NCBI GenBank assembly: GCA_021809895.1
Contig: JAJZJU010000020.1
Location: 1 to 32,315, forward strand
DNA length: 32,315 bases
Source of the DNA: a bacterium
GTDB taxonomy: Bacteria > Chloroflexota > Dormibacteria > Aeolococcales > Bog-877
Direction: 5' to 3'
The notes beneath the pieces are model-generated. The model saw only the letters and a list, made by a program, of their open reading frames with translations. It ran no database searches and was not told the DNA's origin. Positions 26,303 through 32,315 of this stretch are shown one piece after another. A program made the translations under genes and the position numbers. The stretch's first letter is position 1, and each line of letters opens with the position of its first letter.

Positions 26303-27577
26303 TCAGGAGTCGAACCCGATCCCCAGCCGGTCCAGGGCGCTGAGGACGGGACCCCTCCGGCCGGTGCGATCCGCCCTGGTCATGGCCGACTGAACAAGGG
26401 CGAGGCTGGCTGCGCGCAGCGGCTCCGGTGGAAATGGGAACGGACGCTCCCGCACGAACCTCAGGCTGAGGAGCGGCGAACCAGGATCGAGCAGGCGGTC
26501 CGCCAGGGTCCGGGCGGCAAACCGGCTGGCGGCGACCCCAAGCCCGGTGTAGCCCAGCGCGTAGACCACGCGCCCCCCGAGGGCAGACCCGAAGGTGCAT
26601 GTGAACCGGGTGGTGGAGGCGATGGGGCCACCCCACCTGCTTGAGAAGGCGAGCTCCCTCAGCATCGGAAACATCTGCTGGAACTGCTCTTCCAGTCGAC
26701 GGTAGGTCTGGGGCCGGTGGTCCAGCTCCGGCCCGACCCTGCCGCCAAAGTGATAGATGGCGTCGTAGCCGCCCCAGAGGATGCGGTCATCGCGAGTGAG
26801 CCGGAAGTAATGGAAGTGGTTGCTGTGGGTGGCTGCCCCCTCGCGCCTCTCCCAGCCAATCGAGCTTCGCTGCGACCGGCTGAGAGGCTCGGAGACCAGC
26901 ACGTAGTCATAGACCGGAACGAAGCTGGCTTTGAGCCGGCGCAGCAGCTGCCCGCTGTAGGCGTTGGTGGCCAGGATCGTCCGCGCCGCCCGCACCGAGC
27001 CCTGCCTCGTGAGCAACTCGACTCCGCCGGGCCTCGGCTCGATCCGCTCAACGCGGGTCCGCTCCCAGATGGTGGCACCCATCTCGACCGCCACTCGACG
27101 CAGGCCCCGGGCCAGCCTGGCTGGGTTCAGGATCGCGGCCTCGGGGCTGAACAGCGCTCCCATGATCGCGGGCGAATGCAGCCGAGCCTGGGCTGCGTCA
27201 GCACTCAGCAGATCCGCCACGGCTCCAATCCGCGAGCGATCCTCGAACTCGGCTCTCAGGAGGTCATACTGCCAGGGAGCGGTGGCGACCTCCAAAACGC
27301 CGTTGTGCTCGAAGTCGCAGTCGATCTCGTGCTCTTCGATGAACTCGGCCAACCCCCAGAAGTTCTCCCGGCCGAGCCGCTCCAACTCATCGATCTCGTC
27401 GGGGAAATGCCGAAGGCCGTTGGCGTAGCCATGGGTCAGGCTGGGTTCGCAAAAGCCCCCGTTACGACCACTGGCGCCGTAGCCGACCACCTCCTGCTCC
27501 AGGACGGCAACCCTGAGCGTTGGATTTCGGCCACAGATCTCGATCGCGGTCCAGAGCCCCGTGAAGCCTCCGCCCAC
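26303..27577 (-). CDS. FAD-dependent oxidoreductase (DAO family, gamma-glutamylputrescine oxidase-like); coding region probably extends upstream to ~27709
   Basis: (DIAIV)GGGFTGLWTAIE FAD-binding motif; GYGASGRNGGFCEPSLTHG; FSSRWGGPIASTTRF; ALGYTGLGVAASRFAARTLADRL. Confidence 0.88.
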   Translation of the reverse strand: MGGGFTGLWTAIEICGRNPTLRVAVLEQEVVGYGASGRNGGFCEPSLTHGYANGLRHFPDEIDELERLGRENFWGLAEFIEEHEIDCDFEHNGVLEVATAPWQYDLLRAEFEDRSRIGAVADLLSADAAQARLHSPAIMGALFSPEAAILNPARLARGLRRVAVEMGATIWERTRVERIEPRPGGVELLTRQGSVRAARTILATNAYSGQLLRRLKASFVPVYDYVLVSEPLSRSQRSSIGWERREGAATHSNHFHYFRLTRDDRILWGGYDAIYHFGGRVGPELDHRPQTYRRLEEQFQQMFPMLRELAFSSRWGGPIASTTRFTCTFGSALGGRVVYALGYTGLGVAASRFAARTLADRLLDPGSPLLSLRFVRERPFPFPPEPLRAASLALVQSAMTRADRTGRRGPVLSALDRLGIGFDS

Positions 27578-27733
27578 GATGGCGATGTCGACATCGGCTG
27601 GCCCTGACAGAGGTGAGCCCGGGCGATAAGGATCCTGGCGCAGCCAGAAACTAGGGCCGGGATCGAATGGACCAGGTTGTGTCAGGTCGATCTCAGCACA
27701 CCCATTCAGCCAGCCGGCTCACCTCCTTGGTGC

Positions 27734-29179
27734 TCAGTCAAGAGCGACCATGACGTGCTTGATCCTGGTGTATTCCTCAAAGGAGTAGGAGGAGAGATCC
27801 TTGCCGTACCCACTCTGCTTGAAGCCGCCGTGGGGCATCTCGCTCACCAGCACGATGTGGGTGTTGACCCATACGGTGCCGAAGTTGAGCCGCCTGGAGA
27901 CCCTCATCGCTCGCCCCACATCCCGGGTCCAGACCGAAGCCGCCAGCCCGTAGTCGACGTCGTTGGCCCAGGCGATAGCGGTCTCCTCGTCGGAGAACCG
28001 CTGGACCGTGATCACCGGCCCGAAGACCTCGCGCTGCACGATCTCCGAACTCTGTCCCTCGGGGAGCACCACGGTCGGCTGGTACCAGTAGCCCGGCTGG
28101 CCGATGACGGCCCCCCCCGCCAGTACCTGCCCCCCGCCGGCTACCGCCCGATCGACGAACCCGCCGACACGCTCCAGCTGCTCCGAGGACACCACCGGGC
28201 CCATCTCGGTGGCCGGGTCCGAGGGATCTCCCACCCTGAGACCGTCCACGGCGGGCAGGAGCTCGGCCACGAAGTCCTCGTAACGACGATCCGAGACCAG
28301 CACCCGCGCCGCCGCGGTGCAGTCCTGCCCGGAGTTGAAGAACGCCCCGACCTTGATCCCCTCGACGGTCGCCTCCACGTCACAGTCGTCGAAGACCACC
28401 ACCGGCGCCTTTCCCCCCAGCTCCAGGTGGACCCGCTTCAGTGTTTGCGAGGCCGCCTTGGCGACCTCCTTGCCGGTGCCAACATCGCCGGTCAACGACA
28501 CCATCCCTACCCCGGGGTGGCGGACAATCCCGGCCCCCACTGGCTCCCCGTCCCCGGTGATGACGTTCAGCACCCCGGGAGGCAGCACCTCCGCCGCCAG
28601 CTCCGCCAGGCGGAGGGCTGTCAGCGGTGTCCATTCGGAGGGCTTGAGCACAACCGTGTTGCCGGCCGCGAGGGCCGGGCCGAGCTTCCAGACAGCCATC
28701 TGAAGGGGGTAGTTCCACGGTGCGATCGATCCCACCACCCCGACCGGCTCGCGGCGGATCATGCTGGTGAATCCGGCTGCGTACTCTCCGGCGGACCTGC
28801 CCTCCAAACAGCGCGCCGCCGAGGCGAAGAAGCGCAGCGCGTCGACGGTCGGGGGAATCTCCTCGGAAAGAGTGGGGGAGATCGGCTTGCCGACGTTCTG
28901 GGACTCGAGTTGGGCCAGCTCCTCGCCATGCTCCTCGACCAGCGCGGCCAGGCGCAGCAGCGCCAGGCTGCGCTCCTTCGGAGGCGCCTCGCCCCAGCCC
29001 GCGTCAAAGGCCCGGCGGGCCGCCTGCACGGCCCGGTCGACGTCTACCTCAGATCCTCTGGGAGTGTGCGCGATCACCTCGCCGGTGGCGGGGTTGAACA
29101 CCTCCTGGAGCTGGTCGCCGGCGCTCTCCACCCAGGCGCCGCCGATGAAGATCTTCCTGAGCTTCTCACTCATGGCCAT
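27734..29179 (-). CDS. Aldehyde dehydrogenase, gamma-aminobutyraldehyde/betaine-aldehyde dehydrogenase type
   Basis: [81 protein letters not shown] upstream. Confidence 0.93.
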   Translation of the reverse strand: MAMSEKLRKIFIGGAWVESAGDQLQEVFNPATGEVIAHTPRGSEVDVDRAVQAARRAFDAGWGEAPPKERSLALLRLAALVEEHGEELAQLESQNVGKPISPTLSEEIPPTVDALRFFASAARCLEGRSAGEYAAGFTSMIRREPVGVVGSIAPWNYPLQMAVWKLGPALAAGNTVVLKPSEWTPLTALRLAELAAEVLPPGVLNVITGDGEPVGAGIVRHPGVGMVSLTGDVGTGKEVAKAASQTLKRVHLELGGKAPVVVFDDCDVEATVEGIKVGAFFNSGQDCTAAARVLVSDRRYEDFVAELLPAVDGLRVGDPSDPATEMGPVVSSEQLERVGGFVDRAVAGGGQVLAGGAVIGQPGYWYQPTVVLPEGQSSEIVQREVFGPVITVQRFSDEETAIAWANDVDYGLAASVWTRDVGRAMRVSRRLNFGTVWVNTHIVLVSEMPHGGFKQSGYGKDLSSYSFEEYTRIKHVMVALD

Positions 29180-29227
29180 CGAACCTCCTCCGCCAGGTTT
29201 GATTCGGAGCAGAGCGCACCGCCGGCC

Positions 29228-30535
29228 TCATCCGCGCACGCCATCGGTCAGGGCGAGCTGGTGCTCCATGATGTCCAGCCCGCGCATCAGAGCATCCTCT
29301 TCGATGTTGAGCGGCATCAGGGTGCGCAGCACGTTGTGCTCTGGCCCCGCCCGCAGCAGCAGCAGGCCCGCCCCCCGGCAGCCCTCCACCACCCGCTGGG
29401 CCAGGTCGCCGGCAGGTTCCTTGGTGTCTCGGTCGTGAACCAGCTCCAGCCCCGCCATCGCCCCCAGGCAGCGGACATCGCCCACCGCCCGATAGTGGCG
29501 CTTCCAGTCCGCCATCCGCTCCTCCAGGATCGATCCCAGGACGCGGGCACGCTCCAGCAGGCCGCCCTCCGCCATCAGATCCAGAACCGCGACCGCAGCT
29601 GCGCAGGCGACGGGGTTACCACCGAACGTGCCACCCAGGCTCCCAGGACCGGGGGCGTCCATGATGTCGGCTCTGCCAACGACCGCGGAGAGGGGCAAGC
29701 CCCCAGCCAGGCTTTTGGCGACCGTGATCAGGTCGGGCTCGACTCCGGAGTGCTCAATCGCGAAGGTGCGAGCGGTGCGCCCCATGCCGCTCTGGACCTC
29801 ATCCGCCACCAGGACGATCCGGTGACGGTCGCAGAGCTGGCGCAGGCCTACCAGAAAGTCCCTGGGCGCGGGGACGAAGCCGCCCTCTCCCAGCACCGGT
29901 TCGATCACCACAGCGGCCACCATCTCCGGGGACAGCTCCTCTCGGAAGAGCGTCTCCAGAGCATTCAGCGACCGCTCAGCAGTCCAACCCCGGTACTCGT
30001 AGGGAAAGGGAGCTCGATGCACCTCGCCGACAAACGGTCCGAACCCCTCCTTGTAGGGCCGGTCAGTGCCGGTCATGCTCATGGTCATCAGGGTTCTGCC
30101 GTGGAAGGCCCCGGTGAAGGCGACCACGGCAGGCCTGCCGGTGTGGAGTCGCGCGATCTTGACGGCGTTCTCGACCGCCTCGGCCCCGGAGTTGAGCAGG
30201 ATAGCCTTCTTGGGCAGAGCCCCGGGGGCCAGACTGGCGAGCCGCTCCACCACCGCCAGATAGGGCTCGTAGGCCGCCACCTGGAAGGAGGTGTGGATAA
30301 GACGGTCGAGCTGTCGGTGGGCGGCTCGCAGGACGTCTGGGTGGCCGTGACCGACGTTGAGCACCCCTATCCCACCCGCGAAGTCTATGAATTCGCGACC
30401 GTCGGCGCTCCAGAGCCGCGAGCCTTCGGCGTGGTCCACCACGATGGGATGTGCCGGCACCATCGCCCGGGGAAGGTAACGGTTGGCGCGCTCCCGCCAG
30501 GCGGACTCATCCGGCGCTCCCAGCAACTCCAACAC
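29228..30535 (-). CDS. gabT: 4-aminobutyrate aminotransferase family class III PLP enzyme
   Basis: FNSGAEAVENAVKIAR-type (LLNSGAEAVENAVKIARLHTGR), FHGRTLMTMSMTG, ADEVQSGMGRTARTFAIEH, DLITVAKSLAGGLPLSAVVGR, GTFGGNPVACAAA. Confidence 0.93.
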   Translation of the reverse strand: MLELLGAPDESAWRERANRYLPRAMVPAHPIVVDHAEGSRLWSADGREFIDFAGGIGVLNVGHGHPDVLRAAHRQLDRLIHTSFQVAAYEPYLAVVERLASLAPGALPKKAILLNSGAEAVENAVKIARLHTGRPAVVAFTGAFHGRTLMTMSMTGTDRPYKEGFGPFVGEVHRAPFPYEYRGWTAERSLNALETLFREELSPEMVAAVVIEPVLGEGGFVPAPRDFLVGLRQLCDRHRIVLVADEVQSGMGRTARTFAIEHSGVEPDLITVAKSLAGGLPLSAVVGRADIMDAPGPGSLGGTFGGNPVACAAAVAVLDLMAEGGLLERARVLGSILEERMADWKRHYRAVGDVRCLGAMAGLELVHDRDTKEPAGDLAQRVVEGCRGAGLLLLRAGPEHNVLRTLMPLNIEEDALMRGLDIMEHQLALTDGVRG

Positions 30536-30582
30536 ACCTCGAAAATACCCACTCCTCAGGGGTCATCGGTATGTGGCTGAGA

Positions 30583-30600
30583 CCAAGAAATCACTCTTGG
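30583..30600. promoter_or_regulatory. Inverted repeat CCAAGA-N6-TCTTGG between pucR-like gene and gabT, candidate operator or hairpin
   Basis: CCAAGA 30583-30588, TCTTGG 30595-30600; ~50-65 nt upstream of the gabT start on the minus strand. Confidence 0.45.
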
Positions 30601-32258
30601 GGATTGTGTCCAAGTGACATGAGGCGGGCCGCCAGCTGCAACTGAAACCGCCACTCCGGGGCTGTGAGGTCGGCCTTCAGCAGATCTGCTGCACGGTCAA
30701 GACGGTAGCGCAGGGTGTTGGGATGTACGTGCAGGCGGGTGGCCGTGTGGCGCTGGTGAAACCCGTCATCCGCCAGCGCCACCAGTGTGGTGAGCAGGAC
30801 CCCACCTCCCCGGGCCCGGCGCAGCGGTCCGAAGAGTTGATCCAGGAACGCGTCCCGGGCCTCCAGATCGCCGCCCAACACGCGCTCGATGAGCATCTCC
30901 TCGTACTGGCGGACCTCGCCCGCCGGGACCTGATCGAGGATCGACAGCGCCTCCCGGTAGCTCCGCCTTACCCCGGCCGTTCCAGGATGCTCGCGCCCCA
31001 GGGCCAGAGCGCATCCGGACAGGCTGGGAAAGGCAGACGCCCGCCCACCGGCGGCGGGTACCAGGAAGATCACCCGATTCAGACGGCTCGAGGTGACGGC
31101 CACGCCCCCTCGCGCGCTCAGCAGCTGGCGCACCCTTTCGGCCAGGCGATCCCGGCGGAGAACGTCCTCGCGGCTGAGAGGCAGTCGCGCCGGCAGGGCG
31201 GCGACGCCCACCCGGTACTTGGCGTCGATCTCGAAGCCAAGCAGTCGCGCCCGCTCATGGCTGTAGGCACCGGACTCGACCCTTCCCTCCAGCAGGGCAT
31301 CGAGAAAGCTAGCGCCCAGGCGAAGTTCCACCATCGCCACCTCGCGCTGGCCGGCGATGTGCAGGGCCGCCACGGTGGCCGCGTGCTCGGCTGCACGCAG
31401 GTGCAGCTCGCTGAGCTCGTCCCTGCCCTCCACTATCCAGACGGTCCCCAAAAACTCCCCACGCAGCCAGATGGGGCAGACCACCCTGCTGGCCAGGTCT
31501 AGCTCCGGGCTGGCCGGAATGCGCACCGGGCCGGGGCTGTTGCGGACCCGGTCCAGGTGGCCGGCGGACTGCAGGTGGCGCAGCACTGGTCCGGGTGTTC
31601 TGCCCTTGGCGAGAGTGGCCTGGCGCACGGGATCGGGTTCTGTGGTCGCGCTCCAGTGGGCCAGCAGGCGCCCGTCGGGATCCTCCAGGGTGATGTCCCG
31701 GTGGATCAGGGAGCCCAGGGTGTCGACAAGATCCTGCAGGCTGCCGGCGGTCACCGCCGCCTTGGTCAGCTCTCGGTGGATCACCGCCGATTGCTCTATC
31801 ACTCGGAGCTGCTCCAGCATGATCGCCGAGTTCACCGCTTTGGTCACGCTGTTGAATGGCACCTCCCAGGGGATCTCCACCAGGGGGAGCCCCTCCCGAT
31901 CCGCCTGCTCCTTGGCCGCGGGCGGGAAGTGCTCCAGGTAATGGGGAACAGCCAGCAGGACACCCGCCAGATTTCGACGGGCCAGCTCCCGGATCAGCTG
32001 ACGCTGCTGCTCGTCCTCCCGGGGCCAGCTGATGCCGGTGGTCAGCAGCAGCTGCCCCTGGCCAACCCAGGGCAGCGGGTCAGGGATGTCCACCACGTCC
32101 GCCCATCGGACGTCCCGGCCGACCCCAGAGGCTCCCGCCACCACGGAAGCTTCGGAGAGAGGCTCCAAGGACAGTGCCTGGGCCAGGGTCATCGCCCCCG
32201 AACCCGACGCCGATCGCGCCGAACCCAACTGCGCCGTCATCTCGACGTACCCTGACAC
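30591..32258 (-). CDS. PucR-family transcriptional regulator
   Basis: N-terminal PucR-like segment (LSEASVVAGASGVGRDVRWADVVDIPDPLPWVGQGQLLLTTG), C-terminal HTH_30-like HTATRLHVHPNTLRYRLDRAADLL. Confidence 0.9.
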   Translation of the reverse strand: MSGYVEMTAQLGSARSASGSGAMTLAQALSLEPLSEASVVAGASGVGRDVRWADVVDIPDPLPWVGQGQLLLTTGISWPREDEQQRQLIRELARRNLAGVLLAVPHYLEHFPPAAKEQADREGLPLVEIPWEVPFNSVTKAVNSAIMLEQLRVIEQSAVIHRELTKAAVTAGSLQDLVDTLGSLIHRDITLEDPDGRLLAHWSATTEPDPVRQATLAKGRTPGPVLRHLQSAGHLDRVRNSPGPVRIPASPELDLASRVVCPIWLRGEFLGTVWIVEGRDELSELHLRAAEHAATVAALHIAGQREVAMVELRLGASFLDALLEGRVESGAYSHERARLLGFEIDAKYRVGVAALPARLPLSREDVLRRDRLAERVRQLLSARGGVAVTSSRLNRVIFLVPAAGGRASAFPSLSGCALALGREHPGTAGVRRSYREALSILDQVPAGEVRQYEEMLIERVLGGDLEARDAFLDQLFGPLRRARGGGVLLTTLVALADDGFHQRHTATRLHVHPNTLRYRLDRAADLLKADLTAPEWRFQLQLAARLMSLGHNPQE

Positions 32259-32315
32259 GAGCTCTTCCCCCGAGCACCACCACCACCACTCCCAAGCGGC
32301 TCCAACCTGCCCAGC

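Noticed and set aside
25299-26636. 445-aa minus ORF over the VirB6-2 region
   Set aside because: Antisense, Q/R/H/P-rich, overlaps a multi-TM ORF with coherent protein features.
27677-30580. 967-aa + strand ORF
   Set aside because: Antisense to strongly supported ALDH and GabT genes; low-complexity H/R/G/P-rich translation typical of shadow ORFs in high-GC DNA.
32263-32292. (CAC)5 triplet run near the right edge
   Set aside because: Very short simple repeat upstream of the pucR-like gene; not enough to claim a repeat element.
1-32315. CRISPR array, IS element or integrase
   Set aside because: No regularly spaced direct repeats, no transposase/integrase motifs and no terminal inverted repeats were seen on reading both strands.

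Overview
High-GC bacterial chromosomal window. It looks Chloroflexota/Dormibacterota-like, but taxonomy cannot be determined from the sequence alone. The main content is a type IV secretion (T4SS)-like gene set in two separated modules on the + strand. Module 1 (3.2-10.6 kb): VirD4/TraG coupling ATPase, small pilin-like membrane protein, large Cys-rich VirB6/TrbL-like protein, PrgI/VirB3-like protein, VirB4 ATPase, CHAP hydrolase. Module 2 (21.2-26.3 kb): second PrgI-like protein, second VirB4, unknown protein, dtd, second pilin-like protein, second VirB6-like protein. Between and around the modules are peptidoglycan-active enzymes (class A PBP, coiled-coil CHAP protein, lytic transglycosylase) and housekeeping/metabolic genes (MFS transporter, UbiA-family prenyltransferase, hemE, M20 peptidase plus menC/NSAR-type enolase, folB, dtd). 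I see no relaxase, integrase or VirB11. The right end is a minus-strand polyamine/GABA catabolic cluster: PucR regulator, GABA aminotransferase, aldehyde dehydrogenase, FAD oxidoreductase. Non-coding signals include recurrent TANNNT-N6-8-start-codon arrangements that suggest leaderless promoters, an exact 16-nt start-region repeat at two loci, two candidate operator palindromes, and a hairpin-rich 460-nt intergenic region. I found no CRISPR array, rRNA, convincing tRNA or transposase.
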